Assembly (NCBI GenBank): GCA_050946575.1
Contig: JBMNVB010000007.1
Coordinates: forward strand, 1-64,000
From: JALCRY01 sp050946575
GTDB taxonomy: Bacteria; Bacillota; Clostridia; Peptostreptococcales; Anaerovoracaceae
Reading direction: 5' to 3'
Length of the DNA stretch: 64,000 nt
Shown piece by piece: positions 17,322 to 25,844 of the stretch (the stretch's first letter is position 1; each line of letters opens with the position of its first letter). The notes beneath the pieces were generated by a model, which worked only from the letters and a program-made list of their open reading frames with translations, did not search any database and had not been told where the DNA came from. The translations under genes and the position numbers were made by a program.

Positions 17322-18356
17322 TCAGGCCTCTATCGGCAGTCCCGGAATCGCGTCGAGCGTCATGTCCGAGAACTCGCCGTCCAGGAATTTATAGTACCCC
17401 GCGCAGCCGATCATTGCCGCGTTATCGGTGCAGTAGACCGGCGACGGGAAGAATAATTCAATGCCGTGCTTCTTGCATTCTTCCGTGAGCATTTTCCGCA
17501 GGTGCCTGTTCGACGCGACGCCGCCCGCGACCGCGAGGCGCTTCGGCCCGTCCGCCGCGCTCACCGCCTTCGCGACGATAACGTCCAGCACCGCCTGCTG
17601 GAACGACGCCGCGACGTCCGCGACATTGATCTCGCGCCCTTTCTGCTTCTCGCCGTTCACGTAATTCAGAACGGCTGTCTTGATGCCGGAAAAGCTGAAA
17701 TCCATGCTGCCCTCTTCGAGGAACACGCGCTTGAACGGCACCGCGTCCGGATCGCCCTGATCCGAAATTTTGTCGATCTTCGGTCCGCCGGGATACCCGA
17801 GCCCGATGACCCTTGCTACCTTGTCGAACGCCTCTCCGGCCGCGTCGTCGCGCGTCTGCCCGAGAGAAATGCAGTGATTGTAGCGGTCGACCTGCACGAT
17901 ATTCGTGTGCCCGCCGGAAACTACGAGCGACATGAACGGCGGCTCCAGATCCTTATGCTCAATGAAGCAGGCGCTGATGTGCCCCTGCATGTGGTTCACT
18001 CCTATTAGCGGCTTCCCGGCCGCGAGCGCGTACGCCTTCGCTGTCGCGACTCCGATGAGAAGAGCCCCGACAAGGCCCGGGCCGTACGTCACCGCGACGA
18101 AATCGACATCGTCCATCTTCACCGGCCGCCCGGCTTTCTCCGACGCCTCCTCAAAGCACCTGTCGGTCACCGCATTGATATTTTCAAGATGATGTCTCGA
18201 CGCGATCTCCGGCACCACGCCGCCGAACTGCGTGTGCACCGCGATCTGCGATGATATTATATTCGACAGCACGTCGCGTCCGTCGAGCGACAGCGCGACC
18301 GATGTCTCGTCGCAGCTCGTCTCGATCGCGAGCCCGAGCGTCCTTCCGTCAATCAT
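17322..18356 (-). CDS. tsaD: tRNA N6-threonylcarbamoyladenosine transferase TsaD
   Basis: 344 aa. It transfers threonylcarbamoyl from TC-AMP to A37 of ANN-decoding tRNAs, with TsaB and TsaE. Family marks: G-L-A-I-E-T-S-C-D-E-T-S near the N-terminus, the metal-binding H-M-Q-G-H (H122, H126), and the late segment A-V-A-G-G-V-A-S-N. The start is set at 18356, where the ATG overlaps the rimI stop in an ATGA. It is part of the continuous tsaE-tsaB-rimI-tsaD-abcF operon. Confidence 0.97.
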   Translation of the reverse strand: MIDGRTLGLAIETSCDETSVALSLDGRDVLSNIISSQIAVHTQFGGVVPEIASRHHLENINAVTDRCFEEASEKAGRPVKMDDVDFVAVTYGPGLVGALLIGVATAKAYALAAGKPLIGVNHMQGHISACFIEHKDLEPPFMSLVVSGGHTNIVQVDRYNHCISLGQTRDDAAGEAFDKVARVIGLGYPGGPKIDKISDQGDPDAVPFKRVFLEEGSMDFSFSGIKTAVLNYVNGEKQKGREINVADVAASFQQAVLDVIVAKAVSAADGPKRLAVAGGVASNRHLRKMLTEECKKHGIELFFPSPVYCTDNAAMIGCAGYYKFLDGEFSDMTLDAIPGLPIEA

Positions 18357-18877
18357 ATTTTTCCCTTCTTCTTCAGTATCTTTTCGGCGCGCCGGGCATC
18401 GATGACCGGCATGCCGTCCTCTCCCATGACGCGCCACATGATCAGCGCATCCTCTCCGTTGTCGTCGTAATATTTCCTGCGCCGCCCGATCGTGACGAAC
18501 GCGAACTTTTCGTACAGCCTGATCGCCTTTTCGTTCGAGGGCCGGACCTCCAGCGTGAACGCCGTGATCCCCTCTTTCTCGCAGAAATCGATGAGGCAGT
18601 CCAGAAGGCACGTCGCGACGCCGCTCCCGCGGAAATCCGGATGCACGGCGACGTTCGTGATGTGCCCTTCGTCTTCGAGCCACCACAGCCCGGCGTACCC
18701 CGCGATCCTTCCGCCGATCTCGCCGACGAGATAGAACGCGACCCGGTTGCGTTCGAGCTCTGTCCTGAACGCGTCAAGACTCCAGGGCGCGGCGAAGCAC
18801 GCCCTGTCTATTTCAGCGATCTGCTCCGCGTCCCCGGGCTCCGCGGCCCTTACTATCAGATCATTGTCCTCAGCCAT
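18353..18877 (-). CDS. rimI: ribosomal-protein-alanine N-acetyltransferase RimI-like
   Basis: 174 aa GNAT-fold acetyltransferase. The acetyl-CoA loop is visible as H-P-D-F-R-G-S-G-V-A (about residues 79-88), followed by L-E-V-R-P-S-N and L-Y-E-K-F-A-F. RimI acetylates the N-terminus of S18; its place between tsaB and tsaD is a common arrangement. It overlaps tsaB by 8 bases and tsaD by 4 bases. Confidence 0.93.
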   Translation of the reverse strand: MAEDNDLIVRAAEPGDAEQIAEIDRACFAAPWSLDAFRTELERNRVAFYLVGEIGGRIAGYAGLWWLEDEGHITNVAVHPDFRGSGVATCLLDCLIDFCEKEGITAFTLEVRPSNEKAIRLYEKFAFVTIGRRRKYYDDNGEDALIMWRVMGEDGMPVIDARRAEKILKKKGKI

Positions 18878-19592
18878 TGGCAGCCTCCGCAGCCTTCTTC
18901 GCCTCGAGCTTCCTCTCGGCCTCCGCCTTCCGCATATAGTTCGGCTTCAGCTCCTCGTAGCCGCAGTACACGCCCGCGTCGTACAGTTTAAGCCCGAGCC
19001 TCGCGACCCCGGCCGCGTGCTGCACCGCCTCTTCCGTCTCGATGTTCTTTCCGTTTTTCTCCGCCCACTCGCGGATCTCCGCGCCGTATTTTTTCACGCC
19101 GTCGCCGACGAACCTGATGTCCTGATAATCCCCGAGCATCCCGAGGAACTCGTCGAGCATGTAAGCCCCGCCGGGCACGGCCTCTTCATCGCCGATGCAG
19201 CCCGCCGCGTACACCTGGCTCCTGCGCGCGTCGATCACATGACACACGAGCGTCCCGCTTTTCTCTTCTGGCATCAATGCGTATTCATATGAAGCGAATG
19301 CTCGGAGTGTCGGGACAGGCACGAGCTTCGTGCCGAGCACCTGGGAGATCCCCCGCGCCGTCGAGACGCCGATCCTGATCCCGGTGAACGAACCGGGGCC
19401 TTCGGAGACCGCAATGGCATCGACATCGGCAAGAGTCATATCCTGGGAACTCAGCATTGATGCGATCATCACGGTAAGCGACTGCAGATGCGACAGCAGC
19501 TGATCCGACGTGTTCTCCTTTATCTCGCCGTTTTCATTTATCAATGCGACGGAGCAGTACGGCCCCGTCGTCTCTATCGCTAAAATGTGCAT
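18870..19592 (-). CDS. tsaB: tRNA t6A biosynthesis protein TsaB
   Basis: 240 aa, ASKHA-fold partner of TsaD, lacking the metal site. N-terminal I-L-A-I-E-T-T-G and the segment S-E-G-P-G-S-F-T-G-I-R-I-G are diagnostic. It overlaps tsaE by 13 bases and rimI by 8. The ATG start lies inside a copy of the octamer ATCAATGC (19589-19596), and two more copies lie within the gene. Confidence 0.96.
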   Translation of the reverse strand: MHILAIETTGPYCSVALINENGEIKENTSDQLLSHLQSLTVMIASMLSSQDMTLADVDAIAVSEGPGSFTGIRIGVSTARGISQVLGTKLVPVPTLRAFASYEYALMPEEKSGTLVCHVIDARRSQVYAAGCIGDEEAVPGGAYMLDEFLGMLGDYQDIRFVGDGVKKYGAEIREWAEKNGKNIETEEAVQHAAGVARLGLKLYDAGVYCGYEELKPNYMRKAEAERKLEAKKAAEAANG

Positions 19593-19999
19593 TGATATAT
19601 CCTTTCGTCATCGACGGCGCCGCGCTCCATGTAAATGATCTTCGCGTCCTCCGGCAGGAGTTCCTCTATCCTGTCCGCCCATTCGATCACGCACACGCCG
19701 CCCGCATACAGATATTCCTCGAATCCGATCTCGTACATCTCGTCAGGATCCTCGATCCTGTACACGTCAAAATGGAACAGGGGCAGTCTGCCGCTCCTGT
19801 ACTCCTTTACAATGTTGAACGTGGGGCTCGTCACGGTCTCCGTGACGCCGAGCGCCTTCGCGAGGTACTTTGTCAGCGTCGTCTTGCCCGTGCCGAGGTC
19901 GCCGATCAGCGCTATGACGTCTCCCGGGGAGAGCGTTTCCGCGAGCTCCTCCGCGAACTTTTTCGTGTCGTTTTCATTTTCGAGATGAACAGTTCTCAT
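19580..19999 (-). CDS. tsaE: tRNA t6A biosynthesis ATPase TsaE
   Basis: 139 aa. Walker A GDLGTGKT (33-40), the T-S-P-T-F motif and H-F-D-V-Y-R identify the P-loop ATPase that drives the TsaB-TsaD cycle. The start M-R-T-V-H-L at 19999 fits the family length; the frame is open 25 codons upstream but that part would overlap the ribU terminator. The Shine-Dalgarno is weak. First gene of the t6A operon. Confidence 0.95.
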   Translation of the reverse strand: MRTVHLENENDTKKFAEELAETLSPGDVIALIGDLGTGKTTLTKYLAKALGVTETVTSPTFNIVKEYRSGRLPLFHFDVYRIEDPDEMYEIGFEEYLYAGGVCVIEWADRIEELLPEDAKIIYMERGAVDDERIYQCTF

Positions 20000-20037
20000 G
20001 GCAGTTATTTTATCATACGGGGAAATAAAATTGAAGA

Positions 20038-20055
20038 GCGCGCCCGAAGGCGCGC
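20038..20055 (-). terminator. ribU terminator
   Basis: GCGCGCC-TTCG-GGCGCGC stem followed on the minus strand by TCTTCAATTTTATTT, 34 bases after the ribU stop. Confidence 0.8.
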
Positions 20056-20088
20056 CCATTGGGAGAATTTGCAATCACATCCTGTTTT

Positions 20089-20646
20089 CTATCTGTGCAG
20101 GAACGGTGATATTTTCTTGTATAATACGAAGGTTATGAGGGAGTTTATCCCGGCCTTCACGAGGTTGAACGCTATGATCGCCGGAAGGAGCGCAACTACC
20201 GCGCTTCTCGGAGCGCCCATGAATATAGGCGTCACGATCAGGTTGCACGGCACCATGATCGCCGCCATCGCGAGCGTTCCCGCGACTAGCGAAATGACCG
20301 CGCCTTTTTTCGTCTTGTTCCTCCTGTAGATCAGCCCCGCCACAGTGACGAGCGTGCCCGTCGCGACAAGGTGCATGATTATTCCGTACAGTCCGCTGCC
20401 TGCGCTGACTGTCACTCCCTGTATTACGGCCGTGACCACCGTGAGCGCGATGCCCGCGACCGGTCCGAACGCGTACGTCCCGATCAGGATCGGGATATCC
20501 GCCGGGTCATACTCCATGAACGGAACAGCCGGCACGATCGGGAAATGTATCAGAGCGACAAGCACAATGGAAATCGCTACAAGCATTCCCATTTTCGCGA
20601 GTCTTACTGTCTGCTTCTGACTGTGCATCTCATTGATATTTGTCAT
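20089..20646 (-). CDS. ribU: riboflavin ECF transporter substrate-binding subunit RibU
   Basis: 185 aa, about six hydrophobic segments. The motif E-Y-D-P-A-D-I-P-I-L-I-G-T-Y-A-F-G-P is typical of RibU-type S components of energy-coupling factor transporters. It binds riboflavin and works with the shared EcfA-A'-T module, which is not in this window. An FMN riboswitch and terminator lie directly upstream, which supports riboflavin as substrate. ATG at 20646 with AGGAGG. Confidence 0.93.
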   Translation of the reverse strand: MTNINEMHSQKQTVRLAKMGMLVAISIVLVALIHFPIVPAVPFMEYDPADIPILIGTYAFGPVAGIALTVVTAVIQGVTVSAGSGLYGIIMHLVATGTLVTVAGLIYRRNKTKKGAVISLVAGTLAMAAIMVPCNLIVTPIFMGAPRSAVVALLPAIIAFNLVKAGINSLITFVLYKKISPFLHR

Positions 20647-20716
20647 CTTTTCCTCCTCTTGTCAAATCGAAGCTATAAGAATTGCGAAAACCGTTCTGCT
20701 CTGGGTCACTAAAAAA

Positions 20717-20736
20717 CCCCGGAAACATTTCCGGGG
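20717..20736 (-). terminator. FMN riboswitch terminator
   Basis: CCCCGGAAA / TTTCCGGGG stem followed on the minus strand by TTTTTTAG, between the aptamer and the ribU start. It is the likely off-state of the switch. Confidence 0.9.
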
Positions 20737-20777
20737 CATTGAAATCGAAACACAAGCAAAATACTCGCTAATCTCGT

Positions 20778-20901
20778 TTCTTCCATCCGGACTATGACCG
20801 TCGGTTCCGGATTCGCACCGGATCAGTCATCTTTCGATGAGTCGCGGACTCGCCTTTCGGCATCACCGCCGGTAGGGAATTTCACCCTGCCCCGAAACAG
20901 A
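20778..20901 (-). ncRNA. FMN riboswitch (RFN element)
   Basis: Read on the minus strand: CTGTTTCGGGGCAGGGTGA start, GAAATTCCCTACCGGCGGTGA, a variable arm, CCGGTGCGAATCCGG, then GACGGTCATAGTCCGGATGGAAG. These are the conserved blocks of the FMN aptamer. FMN binding would favour the terminator at 20717-20736 and shut off ribU. Confidence 0.97.
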
Positions 20902-21037
20902 TCTATTTTCTGCGACTATATTAACACCGCCCCCGCGGCATGTCAATGGCATATGCAACAATAAAATCGGAAACCGTTTCAGCGCGCCCGCGCAGCCCGG
21001 CGCGTCCTGCCGCTCAGGGCCCGGCCCGGCGGCCGGT

Positions 21038-22474
21038 TCAGGCCTCCCCCGCGATCTTCATCATCGCGAGCGCGAAGATGCATGTCATTTCCCTGAGGGA
21101 TCCGAGCTCGATGAATTCCTCGGCGCAGTGGAACCTGTCCTCCTCGCCCGGGAACAGCCCGCCGAACGCCGCGATATGCCGGAACTCCTTCGCGTAAGTC
21201 CCGCCGCCCATGATCATCGGCTCGCTTTCCGTATCGCCGGTCACTTCAGCATACACATCCATCAGGTCCCTGATCAGCGGATCGTCCTCTTCGAAATACA
21301 GCGGCGCGTCCGCGTCTTTCTTGACGACGCCCATGTCGTACTGCATCAATGCCGGCATCATTCCCCGATATATGTCTTCCGCCTCGAACGTCACCGGGTA
21401 TCTGACATTCACGGTGAGCCGGAGCTCCTTCATATCCATATAGATTATGCCGACATTCAGCACCGTGGATCCCGACTCTTCGTCCTCGAGCCGGCATCCG
21501 AGCGAGCTGCCGTCGGTCTCTCTGCCAATATATTTGTTATAGAACTCGACTGCGTCCGCGGGCCCGTCGTTCTCGATATCGAGCGCGCCAAGAAACGACA
21601 TGAGTTCCGTTATAGCATTCACTCCGTCCCACGGCGTCGACCCGTGGGCGATCTTTCCCTCCGCGGTCACTTCGAGATTCTTTCCGATCGTCCGCACGGC
21701 AAGCTTTGCCCTGCCGTCTCTTTCGTTCCGCTCCGCGGCGAGTTTCCTTATCTCCTCATAAACAGACGCATCGGGGCTCCTCAGCACGGCGCGGGCCGTC
21801 CCGGCTACCATGTTCGGAGCGGATCCGCCCTTCATCGATCTCAGCTGCAGGCCCTCATTGCCCGCCTTCGGGAACTTGCACGCGATATCGAATATCATGT
21901 TCCCCATCTCTCCGCGGATCGCCGGGAAATACGCGTCCGGAGTCCAGCCGGTATCGGGCTGCCCGGCATTGCTGATATAATATTGCATGCCGCTGGAGCC
22001 GGTCTCCTCGTCAAGCCCGAAGATCAGCCTGATCTTCATTCCGGGCTCGAAACCGGCATCTTTCAGGGCCTTCATGGCGTAGAGGCAGGCCGCCGCCGGG
22101 CCCTTGTCGTCCGACGTCCCGCGGCCGTACATTATCCCGTCTTCGATCTGCGCGCCGAACGCGTCGTGCTTCCAGCCGTCCCCCGCCGGAACGACATCGA
22201 GATGCACCGGTATGCCGAGCACCTTTTCGCTGGAACCGAATTCCGCGTGCCCGCCGCGGCCGTCGAAATCGCGTGTCGCAAACCCGATATCCCGGGCTTC
22301 GCGCATTGCCGCATCATAGGCTTCCTTTACTCCGGCGCCGAACGGCGCATCCGGCAGAGGCTCCCCCTGCGAGCTGTCTATCGACACGAGCTCCGCGAGG
22401 AACCGCGTCTCATCCTCAAAATTCTCGTCTATTTTCTTCAGAACTTTTTCCTTATCCATTTCGATCACCGTCAT
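21038..22474 (-). CDS. pepV: M20 family dipeptidase, PepV-like
   Basis: 478 aa. Zinc ligands and catalytic residues are visible: H91 in P-V-H-L-D-V-V, D122/D123 in G-R-G-T-S-D-D-K-G-P, the E156-E157 pair in D-E-E-T-G, and a late metal His in the H-C-A-E-E-F-I segment. PepV-type enzymes cleave Xaa-dipeptides in the cytosol, fitting an amino-acid-fermenting organism. The start may be the ATG at 22474 or the one at 22459; neither has a strong Shine-Dalgarno. Confidence 0.92.
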   Translation of the reverse strand: MTVIEMDKEKVLKKIDENFEDETRFLAELVSIDSSQGEPLPDAPFGAGVKEAYDAAMREARDIGFATRDFDGRGGHAEFGSSEKVLGIPVHLDVVPAGDGWKHDAFGAQIEDGIMYGRGTSDDKGPAAACLYAMKALKDAGFEPGMKIRLIFGLDEETGSSGMQYYISNAGQPDTGWTPDAYFPAIRGEMGNMIFDIACKFPKAGNEGLQLRSMKGGSAPNMVAGTARAVLRSPDASVYEEIRKLAAERNERDGRAKLAVRTIGKNLEVTAEGKIAHGSTPWDGVNAITELMSFLGALDIENDGPADAVEFYNKYIGRETDGSSLGCRLEDEESGSTVLNVGIIYMDMKELRLTVNVRYPVTFEAEDIYRGMMPALMQYDMGVVKKDADAPLYFEEDDPLIRDLMDVYAEVTGDTESEPMIMGGGTYAKEFRHIAAFGGLFPGEEDRFHCAEEFIELGSLREMTCIFALAMMKIAGEA

Positions 22475-22479
22475 CTATT

Positions 22480-23400
22480 CTAACACGATTCGCGGCGGCC
22501 GGCACCGCTCCGCTCCCTGAATCCGGAATCGATCGCGGATACCGGGCACGCGTCCCTGCATTTTCCGCATCTGATGCATTCAGGTGAATTCGCGTCCGCG
22601 GTGACATCGACGTCCATCGGGCAGACTTCCCTGCATTTTCCGCAGTCAATGCAGGCGTCCCTGTCCACGGACATATGATAGAAGCTGAATTTATTGAAGA
22701 AGGAGTAGAACGCTCCGAGCGGACATAAGTATTTGCAGAACGGCCTGTGGATCTTGACTGACAGCACGACGATCACCGCGAGCACCAGGACTTTCCAGTC
22801 GAAAAGAGCTCCTGCAGCCGCCCGCAGACGCGGGTCTGCGATCATCAGCGGGATGCTGGCTTCAAGCGTCCCGGCCGGGCAGATGTATTTGCAGAAATAC
22901 GGCTCGATAACTCCGCTCCCCGCGAGTGCGATCAGGGGCAGGATAATGAGCATCACCGCCAGCACGACATACTTCAGCTTTCTTCCGGCTTTGTCAGCCT
23001 TCGGATTCACTTTCCATTTGCGCAGCGGGATCCTGTGCAGAAGATCCTGCACGAATCCGAACGGGCAGATCAGCCCGCAGACAAGGCGTCCGAACAATGC
23101 GCCGAACACCATCAGAGTCCCCAGCACATAAAACGGGAACGTCCGCTGCCCGTACTCCGCCTGCAATGCCCCGACCGGGCACGACCCGAGCGCGCCCGGG
23201 CACGAGTAGCAGTTCAGCACCGGCACGCATACTGCCTTGCTCTTCCCGGTGAAGATCCTTCCGCTCCCGAATCCCGCGATGTACCCGTTGAGCAGCGCGG
23301 CCGCGCAGATCTGATAGAACAGCTGGCTCGGGCGCCGTCTCCCGCGCAGGGGCTCTTCGCATTGATGCGCGCTTATCCTATCCCTATGCATTCCAGACAT
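22480..23400 (-). CDS. membrane 4Fe-4S protein (NapH/polyferredoxin type)
   Basis: 306 aa. Several hydrophobic helices carry cysteine pairs at the membrane surface (C-G-L-I-C-P-F-G, C-K-Y-I-C-P-A-G and C-K-Y-L-C-P-L-G), followed by two C-terminal ferredoxin motifs (C-I-D-C-G-K-C-R-E-V-C-P and C-I-R-C-G-K-C-R-D-A-C-P). This fits electron transfer across or at the membrane. The start M-S-G-M at 23400 follows GAGG and overlaps the small CXXC gene by 28 bases. It is the last gene of a three-gene cassette with a TlpA lipoprotein and probably supplies or removes electrons for its thiols; that role is inference. Confidence 0.88.
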   Translation of the reverse strand: MSGMHRDRISAHQCEEPLRGRRRPSQLFYQICAAALLNGYIAGFGSGRIFTGKSKAVCVPVLNCYSCPGALGSCPVGALQAEYGQRTFPFYVLGTLMVFGALFGRLVCGLICPFGFVQDLLHRIPLRKWKVNPKADKAGRKLKYVVLAVMLIILPLIALAGSGVIEPYFCKYICPAGTLEASIPLMIADPRLRAAAGALFDWKVLVLAVIVVLSVKIHRPFCKYLCPLGAFYSFFNKFSFYHMSVDRDACIDCGKCREVCPMDVDVTADANSPECIRCGKCRDACPVSAIDSGFRERSGAGRRESC

Positions 23401-23519
23401 ATCCTCACTGCTTTCAGAAATACCGTCAAATGTTCGCCGTTCAGCAGCCCGGCCGCGGTCATGAAGATCCCCGCGATCAGGACGGCCGCGGCGGCGGTCC
23501 GTCTCTTCGATTTTCCCAA
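23373..23519 (-). CDS. small CXXC membrane peptide (CD1871A family)
   Basis: 48 aa, below usual length cut-offs. TTG start at 23519 with GGAGG 6 bases upstream. A basic N-terminus (K-S-K-R-R) is followed by a hydrophobic helix of about 18 residues and a tail ending I-C-L-E-C-I-G-I-G, the hallmark of the CD1871A-type CXXC peptides found beside thioredoxin-like genes in Clostridia. It lies exactly between the TlpA lipoprotein and the membrane iron-sulfur protein and overlaps the latter. The function is not established; a thiol relay is plausible. Confidence 0.85.
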   Translation of the reverse strand: MGKSKRRTAAAAVLIAGIFMTAAGLLNGEHLTVFLKAVRICLECIGIG

Positions 23520-23532
23520 ACAAGGCCTCCGT

Positions 23533-24114
23533 TTATTCCTTCAGACTGATCTCCGATTTTCCTTCCGACTTCAATGCGCTGTTCACCGCGTCCAGGAGCG
23601 TTCCCGTGAGATCGTCCTGCGTTCCGATTATGGCGTCGCCGATCAGTTCGCCGTCGCTGTTCACGATGAGCGTCGTTGGTGTATACTGTATTCTGTCAAC
23701 GACCTCTTTCAGGTCCCCGTCCCACGAACCGAGCGTCGGTCCGTAAAACTTCGATCCGCGGGCATACTGCTTCGCGGTCGTTACATCGCCGACCTCGTCC
23801 GCATCAATGCAGACGGTCACGACCTGGACATTGTCCGGCAGCGAGTTGCTGAACTCCCCGAGCTCCGGAAATTCCTTGATGCACAGCGAGCAGTTCACGC
23901 CCCAGAAATTCATGACCGTGATGTCCTTTTTCGCGATGTCGTCCTGCGTGAACTTTTCCCCTTCAAGCGTCTTCGCGGTAAAGGACGAAAGACTGCCGAA
24001 CTCATCGGCCGCGTTCGTCGATGTATCGCTCCCGCTCCCGAAGCAGCCCGTCAATACTAGCGACGCCGCAATTACCGTCCCGACCGCCAGCAGCAGCAAT
24101 TTTCTGTTCTTCAT
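23533..24114 (-). CDS. TlpA-family thioredoxin-like lipoprotein
   Basis: 193 aa. The signal peptide ends with the lipobox L-T-G-C (C24), so it is anchored outside the membrane. The thioredoxin fold has W-G-V-N-C-S-L-C (C75, C78) and a cis-Pro segment T-P-T-T-L-I-V. It should act on disulfides of exported proteins. Start at M-K-N-R-K (24114) with AAAGG; an open frame continues 28 codons upstream through the promoter region. Thirteen bases separate it from the CXXC peptide gene. Confidence 0.9.
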   Translation of the reverse strand: MKNRKLLLLAVGTVIAASLVLTGCFGSGSDTSTNAADEFGSLSSFTAKTLEGEKFTQDDIAKKDITVMNFWGVNCSLCIKEFPELGEFSNSLPDNVQVVTVCIDADEVGDVTTAKQYARGSKFYGPTLGSWDGDLKEVVDRIQYTPTTLIVNSDGELIGDAIIGTQDDLTGTLLDAVNSALKSEGKSEISLKE

Positions 24115-24156
24115 AACCCAAACCTTTCCATACCTGTTCATAAGAGCAATTTTCTT

Positions 24157-24184
24157 ATTATAACATGGGCCTGGAACTTCGCAA
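24157..24184 (-). promoter_or_regulatory. promoter of the thiol-redox cassette
   Basis: Minus-strand TTGCGA (24184-24179), 16-base spacer, TATAAT (24162-24157). The -35 overlaps the end of a palindromic operator. Confidence 0.65.
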
Positions 24185-24202
24185 TGTGACATTATCACAT
24201 TG
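24182..24202. promoter_or_regulatory. palindromic operator CAATGTGA-N5-TCACATTG
   Basis: A perfect 8-bp inverted repeat around CATTA, at and upstream of the -35 of the TlpA/CXXC/iron-sulfur cassette. Core TGTGA-N5-TCACA resembles CRP/FNR-family sites (usually N6) but is one base short, so the regulator is unknown. Confidence 0.7.
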
Positions 24203-24219
24203 GCCGGGATTTAGCCGGG

Positions 24220-24582
24220 GTTCCGGGCACCTTGAAGCCGACCAGAGCCGGGATCGGGGCACCGCAGAAGTGGTCGGAGCCGGGATCGGGGCACCGCAGA
24301 AGTGGTCGGAGCCGGAACAAGGCTGCGACGCGGGATTTTGCATTGATTCGGCGGGAAGGGGCGGCGCGGGGGGACTCCGCGGGCTTCCACAGACACAGTC
24401 GGCGCCATCCGGGCCTCCGCGGGCTTCCATGATCTGGGCGGCGCCCGGGGCTTTGCGGGCTTCCATGATCTGGGCGGCGCCCGGGGCGTTCCGGAGCCTC
24501 CGCAGACACAGTCGGCGCCATCCGGGACTCCGCGGGCTTCCATGATCTGGGCGGCGCCCGGGGCTTTGCGGGCTTCCATTTT
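24220..24582. repeat. GC-rich direct repeats
   Basis: The phrase CGCGGGCTTCCATGATCTGG followed by GCGGCGCCCGGGGC recurs at about 42-base spacing, interleaved with CCGCAGACACAGTCGGCGCC blocks. The end (TTTGCGGGCTTCCATTTTCT) merges into the 301-bp units. Open frames are compositional only. Confidence 0.75.
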
Positions 24583-25394
24583 CTGGAGAATAAGCAAAAA
24601 TGGTGGGGAAATTTCGTATATGAAATTTCCCCCACCTTTTTTTGTGGGCTCGCGGCATTGATCCGGCCGGATTTCCGGAAAATCGCGTTTTTCGCCCGAT
24701 CAATGCCCCGGAAACGTTGGAATTTGTGTGGGGTAATTTCGCTATTTCAAAATACCCCACCTAAAATGCTCATTCTTGGATTTTGGTCGGGATCGGGACG
24801 GTGCCCGGGGCCTTGCCGGAGCCTCCGCAGACACAGTCGGCGGCTCTCGCGGCTCCGCCCATGGCCTCGCGGGTTTCCATTTTCTGGAGAATGAGCAAAA
24901 ATGGTGGGGAAATTTCGTATATGAAAATTCCCCCACCTTTTTTTGTGGGCTCGCGGCATTGATCCGACCGGATTTTCGGAAAATCGTGATTTTCGCCCGA
25001 TCAATGCCCCGCAAACGTTGGAATTTGTGTGGGGAGATTTCTATATTTCAAAATACCCCACCTAAAATGCTCATTCTTGGATTTTGGTCGGGATCGGGAC
25101 GGTGCCCGGGGCCTTGCCTGAGCCTCCGCAAACACAGTCGGCGGCTCTCTCGGCTCCGCCCGGGGTCTCACGAGCTTCCATTTTCTGGAGAATAAGCAAA
25201 AATGGTGGGGAAATTTCGTATATGAAATTTCCCCCACCTTTTTTTGTGGGCTCGCGGCATTGCTCCGGCCGGATTTCCGGGGAATCGTGATTTTCGCCCG
25301 ATCAATGCCCGATAAACGTTGGAATTTGTGTGGGGAGATTTCTATATTTCAAAATACCCCACCTAAAATGCTCATTCTTGGCTTTCGGCCTGGA
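24583..25394. repeat. tandem 301-bp structured repeat (2.7 copies)
   Basis: Units begin at CTGGAGAAT near 24583, 24884 and 25185 (period 301); the third stops after about 210 bases. Each holds hairpin A (GGTGGGGAAATTTC facing GAAATTTCCCCCACC, then T7, a terminator shape), an inverted pair of GCATTGAT/ATCAATGC (the third copy has GCATTGCT on one side), the phrase AAACGTTGGAATTTGTG, and hairpin B (GTGGGGTA facing TACCCCAC). The rest of the unit repeats the GC-rich cassette seen at 24220-24582. No transposase or gene is present. Confidence 0.92.
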
Positions 25395-25409
25395 TCGACG
25401 GGCCGTTCG

Positions 25410-25700
25410 CAGCCTCGTCCGCTCCAGCCGGGAACAATCACAGCCCAGTCCGCTCCAGCCGGGAACAATCGCAGCCTCGTCCGCTCCAGCCGGGAAAAAT
25501 CGCAGCCCCGGCCGCTCCAGCCGGGAACAATCGCAGCCCCGGCCGTTCCAGCCGCGAAAATATCGCGCCCCCCGGCCGTTCCAGCCGGGAACAATCGCAG
25601 CACTGCGGCCGCTTCGTTCGAAAAAAGTACCACCGCCCCGCCCGCTTCGGGCGAAAATAATACGGCCGCTTCAGCCGAAAAAAATACCGCCGCCGCTGGC
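25410..25700. repeat. degenerate 30-bp repeats
   Basis: CCGCTCCAGCCGGGAACAAT followed by CGCAGCC(C/T) and variants recurs about every 30 bases for seven or more units, decaying towards 25700. Any protein read from it is low-complexity and not believable. From 25700 to 25844 nothing else is seen. Confidence 0.8.
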
Positions 25701-25844
25701 AGCGATATTCTTTGCAATTACACGTTTTCGGTTTCCGGCATACACCGCCCGCATTTTCGCCGCGGGCGGTACACCAGAGGATCATTTTATAAGAGGCACG
25801 CGGAGTCGGAGGCTTTGGCCGCTCCGCGACGCAAAAGTAATTTC

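Noticed and set aside
24182..24202. Rex or CRP operator
   Set aside because: The arms match neither the TTGTGA-N7-TCACAA spacing of Rex nor the N6 spacing of CRP; left as an unknown operator.
24583..25394. Insertion sequence
   Set aside because: No transposase, no consistent terminal repeats at the unit ends and no target duplication.
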